The notes under the pieces: model-generated | Told to the model about the DNA's origin: nothing | Seen by the model: the letters and a program-made list of their open reading frames with translations, nothing else | Databases searched by the model: none | Program-made: the position numbers and the translations under genes | Shown here: one piece after another, positions 52,508 to 59,666 of the stretch | Layout of the letters: each line of letters opens with the position of its first letter | How positions within the stretch are numbered: the stretch's first letter is position 1 | Assembly (NCBI RefSeq): GCF_016464385.1 | Contig: NZ_JADMLH010000012.1 | Span: 124,001-188,000 of the forward strand | DNA length: 64,000 nt | Direction of reading: 5' to 3' | Source: Nucisporomicrobium flavum | GTDB lineage: Bacteria > Actinomycetota > Actinomycetes > Mycobacteriales > Micromonosporaceae

Positions 52508-52640
52508 CGAACCTTGTAGCGCGGTTGCACGGCGCCCTGGGCGGCGTGCTGGGAGAACACGGATGACGAAGTTTGTAGCGCGGTTGCGCGGCGTGCGGGG
52601 AGATCACGGATGACGAACCTCGAAGCGCGGCTGCGCGCGG
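52488..52640 (+). repeat. Triplicated gene-start segment with two overlapping mini-ORFs
   Basis: The segment GGGAGAACRCGGATGACGAA, then TTGTAGCGCGGTTGC, occurs three times with small changes (ATGs at 52504, 52563 and 52610). The first two copies end in stops: mini-ORF 52504-52566 (20 codons, MTNLVARL...) and mini-ORF 52563-52613 (16 codons, MTKFVARL...). The third is the true N-terminus MTNLEARLR of the next gene. Each stop overlaps the next start as ATGA, so sigma stop, mini-ORF 1, mini-ORF 2 and the membrane protein gene form an unbroken coupling chain. Each copy carries its own GGGAG or GGGGAG ribosome binding site. Confidence 0.85.
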
Positions 52641-53083
52641 CCCTGTCCGCCCGGGCGCTGTCCGTGTCGGCGGATGATCTGCAGCCCGCCGTGCCGCCCA
52701 CCCTGGCGACCGTACCGAAACCGCGGCGGCTGGCCTGGCCGTGGGCGGGAGCGTTGGCGGGCGGTGTGGCCGTGGCGCTGGTCGCCGGTTTCGTGGCGGC
52801 GCGGCTGCCCGGGGACGACGGGACGGGCCCGGCACCGAATCCGCCGGCGGCGACCGTACCGTCGCAGCAGTCCTCGTCGTCGCCCTCGTCGTCGCCGGAG
52901 GCTTCGCCGGGGATTTCCCCGGGGGTTTCGCCGGAGCCGGGACCGGCCCGGGGGAGCGACGGCCTGCCGAAGGGCAGGCCCGAGGCGTCGCCCGGATCGG
53001 CTCGGTCGCACCCGCCGGTGCCGGTGAGCCCTGGGGCCCCGGAACCGTCGACGGCGCCCAGCCCGCCGGCCGCGTTCGGCTGA
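52610..53083 (+). CDS. Single-pass membrane protein downstream of ECF sigma (possible anti-sigma)
   Basis: Protein of 157 residues with a cytoplasmic part of about 43 residues (MTNLEARLRAALSARALSVS), one membrane helix (about 44-65, WAGALAGGVAVALVAGFVAA) and an outer low-complexity tail rich in Pro, Ser and Gly. Size, topology and position directly after an ECF sigma gene suit a membrane-bound regulator. However, no zinc anti-sigma (HxxxCxxC) or RskA-like domain is present, so the assignment is inference. The N-terminus resembles the cytoplasmic start of many actinobacterial proteins encoded beside SigE-like factors. Start fixed by the ATGA overlap with the second mini-ORF. Confidence 0.65.
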   Translation: MTNLEARLRAALSARALSVSADDLQPAVPPTLATVPKPRRLAWPWAGALAGGVAVALVAGFVAARLPGDDGTGPAPNPPAATVPSQQSSSSPSSSPEASPGISPGVSPEPGPARGSDGLPKGRPEASPGSARSHPPVPVSPGAPEPSTAPSPPAAFG

Positions 53084-53182
53084 TCCGTCCCACTTGAGGG
53101 TTCCGGGCCGCCGAACCGAATGGCAACCGGGGCGCGCCTGTTCTGCGCTCCCTGGGGGCGCGGGGCGGGCGAATGGATGGGC

Positions 53183-53452
53183 ATGACGGACACGCAGATC
53201 GTTGAGCTGGGGCTGCAGGCCATGACCATCGCGGCGAAGATGTGCGCGCCGGTGCTGGTGACCGCGTTGCTGATCGGGTTCGCGATCTCGTTGTTCCAGT
53301 CGGTGACGCAGATTCAGGAGGCGACGCTGAGCTTCGTGCCGAAGGCGGCGGCGGTGGGTGCGGCGATCCTGTTCAGCGGGAACTGGATGTTGCACGAGAT
53401 GGTGACGTTCACGACGCAGTTGTTCGAGAGGATTCCGTCGCTGCTGAGCTGA
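53183..53452 (+). CDS. fliQ: Flagellar export apparatus protein FliQ (orphan gene)
   Basis: Membrane protein of exactly 89 residues, the usual FliQ length, with two hydrophobic segments (about residues 17-41 and 51-72). Diagnostic stretches are QIVELGLQAM, APVLVTALLIGFAISLFQSV, TQIQEATLSFVPK and FTTQLFERIP. FliQ normally sits in the FliPQR gate of the flagellar type III export apparatus, and its gene between fliP and fliR. Here no other flagellar gene is found within 53 kb upstream or 10 kb downstream. The ATG at 53183 is taken from the family start. A strong terminator follows, so the gene is self-contained. Confidence 0.88.
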   Translation: MTDTQIVELGLQAMTIAAKMCAPVLVTALLIGFAISLFQSVTQIQEATLSFVPKAAAVGAAILFSGNWMLHEMVTFTTQLFERIPSLLS

Positions 53453-53469
53453 CGTCCGTCAGAGCTCGA

Positions 53470-53503
53470 AAGGCCGCCCCTCGCCATCGCGAGGGGCGGC
53501 CTT
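53470..53503 (+). terminator. Strong terminator hairpin of fliQ
   Basis: AAGGCCGCCCCTCGC (53470-53484) and GCGAGGGGCGGCCTT (53489-53503) are a perfect 15-base stem with loop CATC, 17 bases after the stop codon. It may also serve pgl from the other side. Confidence 0.9.
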
Positions 53504-53575
53504 CACCGTTTGGCGGCCTTCACCGCTTGGTGGCTTGCGCGGAGCGCGGCGGCCTTCACCGTTTGGCGGCCGCGG
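53497..53575. repeat. Repeated copies of the pgl 3' end
   Basis: GGCGGCCTTCACCGTTTGGC occurs around 53495, 53511 (with GCTTGGTGG variant following) and 53547. The last copy contains the stop codon and final codons of pgl, so the 3' end of that gene has been duplicated towards fliQ. Confidence 0.75.
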
Positions 53576-54374
53576 CCGTGTCGAGCAGCCAGAGCGTACG
53601 GCGGGTGCCTCGCGCGTGGGCCGCGGGCAGGTTCAGGTCGCCGCCGAGCGCCGCTCCCACCGACTCGGCCTTGTCCGGACCCGCCGCGACCAGCCAGACC
53701 TCTTCGGCGGACTGGATGGCGTTCATCGTCAGCGAGATGCGGGTGGGCGGGGGCTTCGGGCTGTCGTGCACCGCCGTGGCCGAGCCGGTGGCGGTCGCGT
53801 CGGGGTGGCCCGGGAACAGCGACGCCACGTGCCCGTCCTCGCCGACGCCCAGCATGAGCACGTCGAAGTACGGCAGGGCCGCCTCGACCTCAGCCTCCGC
53901 CTGCGGGTCGTCGGGGATCGGGGCGCCGCCCGCGGCCGAGGTCGCGGCGGTCGTGGCGGGGGAGGCGTCGGTGGCCGCGGCGGCGAGGTCGCGGGCGTAC
54001 CGGGCGGCGGCCGCCCGGGCGTCGTCGCCGTCGGGGCCGTCCGAGGCGGGCATCGCGTGGATGCGGGCCGGGTCCAGCGGCAGCGCGTCGAGCAGGGCCT
54101 CGCGGGCCTGGGTCTCGTTGCGGTCCGGGTCGCCGGAGGGCAGGAACCGCTCGTCGCCCCACCACAGGTCGACGCGGGACCAGTCGATGGCGCCCGAGGC
54201 CGGAAGGTCCTTGACGGCGCGCAGCACCTTGGCAGCCACCCGGCCGCCGGTCAGCACCACGTCCGCGCGGCCGCGGGTCGCCTGCGCGTCGATGATGGTG
54301 ACGACCAGGCGGGCCGCCACGGCCGCCGCCAGAATGTCGGCGTCGGGAACCACCACCACAACGGTCTCGCTCAT
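53556..54374 (-). CDS. pgl: 6-phosphogluconolactonase
   Basis: Hydrolyses 6-phosphogluconolactone in the oxidative pentose phosphate pathway (272 residues, DevB/SOL type). Motifs are VVLTGGRVAAKVL, the substrate loop WSRVDLWWGDERFLP, and FDVLMLGVGEDGHVASLFPGHP. An Ala/Thr-rich insertion (about residues 133-160) separates the two halves. GAGGGG lies 6 bases before the ATG at 54374, which is preferred to the upstream in-frame start. Last gene of the tkt-tal-pgi-zwf-opcA-pgl series; the 171-base gap to opcA contains a duplicated opcA end. Confidence 0.93.
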   Translation of the reverse strand: MSETVVVVVPDADILAAAVAARLVVTIIDAQATRGRADVVLTGGRVAAKVLRAVKDLPASGAIDWSRVDLWWGDERFLPSGDPDRNETQAREALLDALPLDPARIHAMPASDGPDGDDARAAAARYARDLAAAATDASPATTAATSAAGGAPIPDDPQAEAEVEAALPYFDVLMLGVGEDGHVASLFPGHPDATATGSATAVHDSPKPPPTRISLTMNAIQSAEEVWLVAAGPDKAESVGAALGGDLNLPAAHARGTRRTLWLLDTAAAAKR

Positions 54375-54454
54375 CGGACCCCTCGTCATTTTCGGTGCTG
54401 TCACGGCTCGGGGCCGTACCGCGCCAGGCGGAACGGCCCCGTTGATCTTAGAGA

Positions 54455-54590
54455 GGCGCCGGGATCAGGCGGCGCTCCCACCCTTGCCGGCCATGGCGCA
54501 GGACTCGGGTGGCGGTGCCTTCAGAGCCGGCCGGAGCGGCCGGGATCAGGCGGCGCTCCCGCCCGGGCCGGCCATGGCGCCGGACTCGTC
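54455..54590. repeat. Partial duplication of the opcA 3' end
   Basis: GCCGGGATCAGGCGGCGCTCC is found at about 54458 and again at about 54537 (20 bases quoted in effect: the shared run continues with CCATGGCGC and GGACTCG). The second copy contains the opcA stop and last codons; the first lies outside the gene. The copies are about 78 bases apart and differ at a few positions. Confidence 0.75.
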
Positions 54591-55562
54591 GCCTGCACGG
54601 GCGGCCTGGACCGGGTCCTTCCAGACGTGCACCCGCATCGGCGGCCGCTTGTCCAGGTCGGCGACGCCCGCCATCGCGCCGAGTGCGTCGCCGTAGATCT
54701 GGTCCGGGTCCAGGCGGCGCAGCTCCTCGGCGAGCTCGTCCCCGACCGGGCGCTTGGGCAGCGGCATGTAGCGCGGCTCCTGGCCCGTACGGCTGAACAG
54801 CGCCGTGCCCTCCTCCCGGGTGACCGTCACGCAGTCGCCGTTGGCGCACTCGAGCTGCACCGAATACATCCGCGGGGCCCGGTCGGTGTGCTGCCACACC
54901 GGCTCGATGTCCAGCCGGGACTTGAGCCAGCCGCACATCAGCGCCGCGGTCGGGTCGTTCGGGGGCGCCATGACGGTCGCGCCGGTGACCCGCTCCTCGG
55001 TGGTGTCGAACGCGCCGGCCACCAGGGTGCGCCACAGGGTGATGCGGGTCCAGGTGAGGTCGGTGTCGCCCGGCGCGTAGTCGGCCGCCCGCTGCTTGAG
55101 CGCCGCGACCGGGTCGTCGGCGAGCTTGCTGTCGGTGATCCGCCGGTCGGCCACGACGCCGAGGAAGTCGTTGGCGATGACGTCCGGCGGCGCGCCGTGC
55201 CACCACGTGACCACCGGGACGTCCGGGGCCAGCAGCGGCATGACGACCGATTCCGCGTGCAGGGCCAGGCGGCCGTACATGCGCATCACGACGGCCTCGG
55301 CCGGCCCGAGCCGGCCGCCGACGACGATCTCCGCGTCGAGCCGGCTGCGGCCCTCCAGGTCGGACCGGACCACGATGAGCAGCCGGCACGGGTGCGCGGC
55401 GGCGGCGATGGTCGCGGCGGCCTCGGCCTCGCGGACCTTCTTCTCCTCCACGACGGCGACCAGCGTCAGGGCGAGCCCGGAGGCCACGCCGCCCGCGCTG
55501 CGCCGTTCGGCCGCGAGCGCCTTGACGACCTCGTTGCCGGTGGTGTCCCACAGACCGATCAT
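54546..55562 (-). CDS. opcA: Glucose-6-phosphate dehydrogenase assembly protein OpcA
   Basis: Allosteric/assembly partner of Zwf, found in actinobacteria and cyanobacteria (338 residues). N-terminus MIGLWDTTGNEVVKAL; core LTLVAVVEEK, HPCRLLIVVRSD, VVMPLLAPDVPVVTWWHG and DLTWTRITLWR are characteristic. Its ATG overlaps the zwf stop (ATGA), confirming the start at 55562 and coupling to zwf. The C-terminal 30 residues (WKDPVQAARAGDESG...) are variable, and the 3' end appears twice in the DNA. Confidence 0.95.
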   Translation of the reverse strand: MIGLWDTTGNEVVKALAAERRSAGGVASGLALTLVAVVEEKKVREAEAAATIAAAAHPCRLLIVVRSDLEGRSRLDAEIVVGGRLGPAEAVVMRMYGRLALHAESVVMPLLAPDVPVVTWWHGAPPDVIANDFLGVVADRRITDSKLADDPVAALKQRAADYAPGDTDLTWTRITLWRTLVAGAFDTTEERVTGATVMAPPNDPTAALMCGWLKSRLDIEPVWQHTDRAPRMYSVQLECANGDCVTVTREEGTALFSRTGQEPRYMPLPKRPVGDELAEELRRLDPDQIYGDALGAMAGVADLDKRPPMRVHVWKDPVQAARAGDESGAMAGPGGSAA

Positions 55563-57085
55563 GCTCGCCTCCAAGCACGGCCCTCGCGGGCCAGCATCTC
55601 GTCCGAGGCGCGCGGGCCCCACTCGCCGGCCCGGTACGGCTCCGGCTTCGTGCCGACCCAGGCCTCCTCGAGCGGGTCGATGACGCGCCAGCTCTGCTCC
55701 ACCTCGGCCGCGTCGGGGAAGAGCGTACGGTCGCCGACCAGCACGTCGAGCACGAGCCGCTCGTACGCCTCCGGGCTGGACTCGGTGAACGCCTCGCCGT
55801 ACTGGAAGTCCATCGCGATGTCGCGGACCTCCATGGTGGTGCCGGGCACCTTGGAGCCGAACTTGAGCACCACGCCCTCGTCCGGCTGGACCCGGATGAC
55901 CAGCTGGTTGTTGCCGAGCATCTCCACGTCGGCCGGGTCGAACGGCAGGTGCGGCGCGCGCTTGAACAGGACCGCGATCTCGGTCACCCGGCGCGGCATC
56001 CGCTTGCCCACACGGACGAAGAACGGTACGCCCGCCCAGCGCCGGTTCTGGATGCCGAGGCGGACCGCCACATACGTCTCCGTGGTGGAGTCCTCCGGCA
56101 CCCCCTTCTCCTCCAGATAGCCGACCGCCCGCTCACCGGCGACCCAGCCGGGGAGATACTGCCCGCGGACCGAGCCCTCGGCGATGTTCTGCGGCAGGCT
56201 GATGGCCTTGAGCACCTTCAGCTTCTCGGCGCGGATCTCGTTGGGGTCGAAGCTCGTCGGCTCCTCCATGCCCACCAGCGCGAGCAGCTGGAGGAGGTGG
56301 TTCTGCAGCACGTCGCGCGCGGCGCCGGCGGAGTCGTAGAACGCGGCGCGGGTGCCGATGCCGACGTCCTCGGCCATCGTGATCTGCACCGAGTCGACGT
56401 ACTTGGAATTCCACACCGGCTCGAACAGGCTGTTGGCGAAGCGGAGCGCCAGGATGTTCTGGACCGTCTCCTTGCCGAGGTAGTGGTCGATGCGGAAGAC
56501 GTCAGCGGGCGTGAACACCTCGTCGACCAGGTGGTTGAGCGCCATGGCCGTCTTCAGGTCGTTGCCGAACGGCTTCTCCACCACGACCCGGCGCCAGCCG
56601 CCGGACTTGGCGTTGTCGGCCATCCCGGTGCGGTTGAGCTGGTTGAGCACGATGGGGAACGCGGCCGGCGGGATCGAGAAGTAGAAGGCGGCGTTGCCGG
56701 CGATGCCGTTGCGCTCGCGCAGCTCGTCCAGGGTGCTCGCCAGGCTGTCGAACGCGGCGTCGTCGTCGAACGAGCCGGGCACGAACTGGAACTGACTCGC
56801 GAGCCGCTGCCAGACGTCCTCACGCCACGGTGTGCGGGCGCCCTTCTTCGCCGCCTCGTACGCCAGCGACTCGAAGTCGCCGTCGCCCCAGTCGCGCCGG
56901 GCGAAGCCCAGGACGACGAAGCCGGGCGGCAGCAGACCCCGGTTGGCCAGGTCGTAGACGGCCGGGATCAGTTTCTTCCGGGACAGGTCACCCGTGACAC
57001 CGAAGATCACCAGAGCGCAGGGCTCCGGGATCCTGGGCAGCCGTCGGTCCTGTGCTGTGCGCAGCGGATTACCCACGTTTGCCAT
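55559..57085 (-). CDS. zwf: Glucose-6-phosphate 1-dehydrogenase
   Basis: First enzyme of the oxidative pentose phosphate pathway, making NADPH (508 residues). NADP-binding FGVTGDLSRKKLIPAVYDL is at the N-terminus; the active-site signature RIDHYLGKETVQN contains catalytic Lys/His; the second domain has FVRVGKRMPRRVTEI. Length and motifs are standard. The ATG at 57085 has the sequence MANVGNPLRTAQDRRLP, typical of actinobacterial Zwf. It is followed by opcA with a 4-base overlap and preceded by the Pgi-like gene 28 bases upstream. Confidence 0.98.
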   Translation of the reverse strand: MANVGNPLRTAQDRRLPRIPEPCALVIFGVTGDLSRKKLIPAVYDLANRGLLPPGFVVLGFARRDWGDGDFESLAYEAAKKGARTPWREDVWQRLASQFQFVPGSFDDDAAFDSLASTLDELRERNGIAGNAAFYFSIPPAAFPIVLNQLNRTGMADNAKSGGWRRVVVEKPFGNDLKTAMALNHLVDEVFTPADVFRIDHYLGKETVQNILALRFANSLFEPVWNSKYVDSVQITMAEDVGIGTRAAFYDSAGAARDVLQNHLLQLLALVGMEEPTSFDPNEIRAEKLKVLKAISLPQNIAEGSVRGQYLPGWVAGERAVGYLEEKGVPEDSTTETYVAVRLGIQNRRWAGVPFFVRVGKRMPRRVTEIAVLFKRAPHLPFDPADVEMLGNNQLVIRVQPDEGVVLKFGSKVPGTTMEVRDIAMDFQYGEAFTESSPEAYERLVLDVLVGDRTLFPDAAEVEQSWRVIDPLEEAWVGTKPEPYRAGEWGPRASDEMLAREGRAWRRA

Positions 57086-57113
57086 CCTGCCAGCTTTTCA
57101 TCGTCCCGCAGGG

Positions 57114-58511
57114 TTACCCACAGGGTCGGGCCTGCAACATCCCGGCCGCGGCGAGCAGCTGCCGGATGCCGCGCCGCCGGTCGGTGAGGTGCAGCCGCAG
57201 CAGCGGCCGCCCGTGGCGGGTCAGGGCCTGCCGCGCGGCAGCGGCGCGGCGCGAGCGGGAACCGCCCAGCGGGTACGCCCGCCCCGGCACCTCCACGTCC
57301 TCCGGATCGGCACCCGTGATCTGCAGAAACGAGCCGTTGCGCAGGTCCCCGACGTGGTCGGCGTCCCAGTCCCAGGTGACCGGGCGGCCGATGGCGGCGG
57401 CGAGCAGCGGGCGCAGGGCGGCCACCTCGGCGTCGGATCCGGGGTCGAGGACGGCCACCACGGACAGATGATCATGAATGTCGGCGCCGAACTCGCGCAG
57501 GAGGGTGCTCAGGCCGGCGCGCGGACGAGTGGTGAAGATCTCCACGGCACCGTCGGTCCAGGACGGTGATTCCTCGTCTGCCGCGGCAGTACTCGGGTGT
57601 GCGGCCGGTTCCGCGCCGCGCAGCCGTCCGGCGATCGCCGCGGCCCAGCGCCACGCCACGAACTGCGCACCCAGCGGCCCGTTGACGGCCACGTCGGGGC
57701 GCGCGCCGCCGCCCGGGACCGCGCCCGCGCGCAGGCTGCCGCCGTACGAGATGGTCAGCACGTCCTCGCCGCGCACGCCGGGGCTGTCCGGCGTCTCGGC
57801 CACGACGGGCACCAGGCCGGCGGCGCCCAGCAGGGGAGCGGCCCATTCACCCAGGCCCTCGAGGCCGGAACCGTCGGCCACCAGGGCGACCGCATCGGCG
57901 CCGGCCAGGGCCAGGCCCAGGACGAGCGCCGGGTTGTCGCCCGCCTCGGCCCGGACCGACGGCGCGAACGCCGCGGCCTGGCCGATGAGCTCGCCCGCGT
58001 CGATGCCGGCGAGCGTGGCGGCGACGAGGGTCTCCTGGCCGGGCGCCTCGAGCAGCGCCTCGGAGCCGCCGAGCGACAGGAGGTGCCGGGCCGTCTCCGC
58101 CTCGGTCAGGCCGAGGTCGAGATAGGCCCGTTGCAGCACCCGGCGCAGGTCGCCGGCGCTCTCGGCGACCACCGTCACGCTGCGGCCCATCAGATCGCGG
58201 TCGCGCGTCAGGGCGAGCACCTGCCGCGGGTCCGGGTCGTCGAGCACGGTCAGCCGGCGGCCGAGCGTACGGGCGATCGCCCGGGCCGCGCGTCCCGGGC
58301 CGGCGAGCACGACGTTATCGAGGTCGCCCAGCTCCTCGTGCAGCTCGGCGAGCTGGGGGAGCAACGCCGGGTCCAGCGCGAGGGGGTCCGGGCCGGCGTC
58401 GAGGCCGGCCAGACGCGCGTCGACCCGCCCGTGGCGGGAGGCGGTCGCCGGGGCGCCGAACACGGCGAGTCCGGCGGCCGCCTCCACGGCCGCGAGCGGG
58501 TCGATCGTCAC
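57114..58511 (-). CDS. Glucose-6-phosphate isomerase-like protein, active-site motifs missing
   Basis: Protein of 465 residues in the place of pgi within tkt-tal-pgi-zwf. Similarity to actinobacterial Pgi is seen in NPALVLGLALAGA, VADGSGLEGLGEWAAPLL, VNGPLGAQFVAWRWAAAIAG, FLQITGADPEDVEVPGR and HGRPLLRLHLTDRRRGI. The signature regions are absent or replaced: SKSGGT is AESAG, the GGRYSALT segment is lost (about 30-40 residues), GINPFDQPNV is AEPAAHPSTAA, and HSTGQYHKGG is reduced to DHVGDLRNG. It is about 85 residues shorter than active homologues. It is probably catalytically inactive or altered. GTG start, 3 bases after the tal stop. Confidence 0.8.
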   Translation of the reverse strand: MTIDPLAAVEAAAGLAVFGAPATASRHGRVDARLAGLDAGPDPLALDPALLPQLAELHEELGDLDNVVLAGPGRAARAIARTLGRRLTVLDDPDPRQVLALTRDRDLMGRSVTVVAESAGDLRRVLQRAYLDLGLTEAETARHLLSLGGSEALLEAPGQETLVAATLAGIDAGELIGQAAAFAPSVRAEAGDNPALVLGLALAGADAVALVADGSGLEGLGEWAAPLLGAAGLVPVVAETPDSPGVRGEDVLTISYGGSLRAGAVPGGGARPDVAVNGPLGAQFVAWRWAAAIAGRLRGAEPAAHPSTAAADEESPSWTDGAVEIFTTRPRAGLSTLLREFGADIHDHLSVVAVLDPGSDAEVAALRPLLAAAIGRPVTWDWDADHVGDLRNGSFLQITGADPEDVEVPGRAYPLGGSRSRRAAAARQALTRHGRPLLRLHLTDRRRGIRQLLAAAGMLQARPCG

Positions 58512-58514
58512 CCG

Positions 58515-59657
58515 TTACCCTTTGGCGGCGTCGCTCGGGCTGCCCGAGCCCTTCGCGGCCGCGGCCAGGGACTTCTTGACGTCCTCGAGCAGCTCGGCCC
58601 AGCTGGCCTCGAACTTCTCGACGCCCTCCTCCTCCAGGACCCGGAACACGTCGTCGAGGTCCACGCCGGCCGCGGTGACGTCGTCCATCACCTTCTGGGC
58701 GTCGGCGTACGAGCCGGTCACCGTGTCGCCCCGGGTCTCGCCGTGATCCTCGAACGCCTTGATCACCGACTCCGGCATGGTGTTGACCGTGCCGGGCGCG
58801 ATGAGCTCCTCGACGTAGATGGTGTCCTTGTAGTCCGGGTTCTTGGTGCCGGTGGACGCCCACAGCGGCCGCTGCGGCAGCGCGCCCGCGTCGGCCAGCG
58901 CCTTCCAGCGGTCCGAGGAGAAGATCTCCTCGTACGCCTGGTAGGCCAGCTGCGCGTTGGCGACGGCGGCCTTGCCGCGCAGCGCCTTGGCCTCGTCGCT
59001 GCCGATCTTGTCGAGGCGCTTGTCGATCTCGGTGTCCACCCGGGACACGAAGAACGAGGCGACCGAGCCGATCTTGGAGAGGTCGTGGCCGTTCGCCTTG
59101 GCCTGCTCCATGCCGTCGAGGAACGCGTGCATGACGGCCTTGTAGCGCTCCAGCGAGAAGATCAGCGTCACGTTCACGCTGATGCCCGCGGCCAGGGTCG
59201 CCGTGATCGCCGGCAGGCCCGCCTCGGTCGCCGGGATCTTGATGAACAGGTTCGGGCGGTCGACGAGCCACCACAGCGTCTTCGCCTCGGACGCCGTCTT
59301 CTCGGTCAGGTGGGCGCTGCGGGGGTCCACCTCGATGGACACCCGGCCGTCCACGCCGTTCGACGCGTCGTACGCCGGCTTCATGACGTCACACGCCCAG
59401 CGCACGTCGAACGAGGTCAGCAGCCGCACCGCCTCCTCGACGGTGACGCCCTGCGCGGCCAGGTCCTTGAGCTGGTCGTCGTACGCGTCGGCGTCGGCGA
59501 GCGCCTTGGCGAAGATCGTCGGGTTCGTGGTCACGCCCACGACGTGCTGCTCGCGGCGCATCTTGTCCAGCGAGCCGCTCTGCAGCCGTACGCGGGAGAG
59601 ATCGTCGAGCCATACCGCCACACCTGCGGCGGAGAGCTCAGCCAGCCTGTCCGTCAT
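58515..59657 (-). CDS. tal: Transaldolase
   Basis: Transfers a dihydroxyacetone unit between sugar phosphates in the pentose phosphate pathway (380 residues). Family motifs are GVTTNPTIFAKAL near residue 42, VSIEVDPRSAH and NLFIKIPATEAG, which contains the Schiff-base Lys; later NVTLIFSLERY and ASTGTKNPDY are conserved. The ATG at 59657 is preceded by a GAGGAG that overlaps the tkt stop, so the two genes are tightly coupled (9 bases apart). The final 15 residues are an unconserved Ala/Ser/Gly tail. Confidence 0.97.
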   Translation of the reverse strand: MTDRLAELSAAGVAVWLDDLSRVRLQSGSLDKMRREQHVVGVTTNPTIFAKALADADAYDDQLKDLAAQGVTVEEAVRLLTSFDVRWACDVMKPAYDASNGVDGRVSIEVDPRSAHLTEKTASEAKTLWWLVDRPNLFIKIPATEAGLPAITATLAAGISVNVTLIFSLERYKAVMHAFLDGMEQAKANGHDLSKIGSVASFFVSRVDTEIDKRLDKIGSDEAKALRGKAAVANAQLAYQAYEEIFSSDRWKALADAGALPQRPLWASTGTKNPDYKDTIYVEELIAPGTVNTMPESVIKAFEDHGETRGDTVTGSYADAQKVMDDVTAAGVDLDDVFRVLEEEGVEKFEASWAELLEDVKKSLAAAAKGSGSPSDAAKG

Positions 59658-59666
59658 CGCTACTCC

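Noticed and set aside
53089..53115. GCCGAA at 53110 as a flagellar (FliA-type) promoter for fliQ
   Set aside because: The -10-like word is present but there is no convincing -35 element at the proper distance.
57105..57125. TTACCCACAGG near zwf as a DnaA box
   Set aside because: It differs from TTGTCCACA at key positions and is single.
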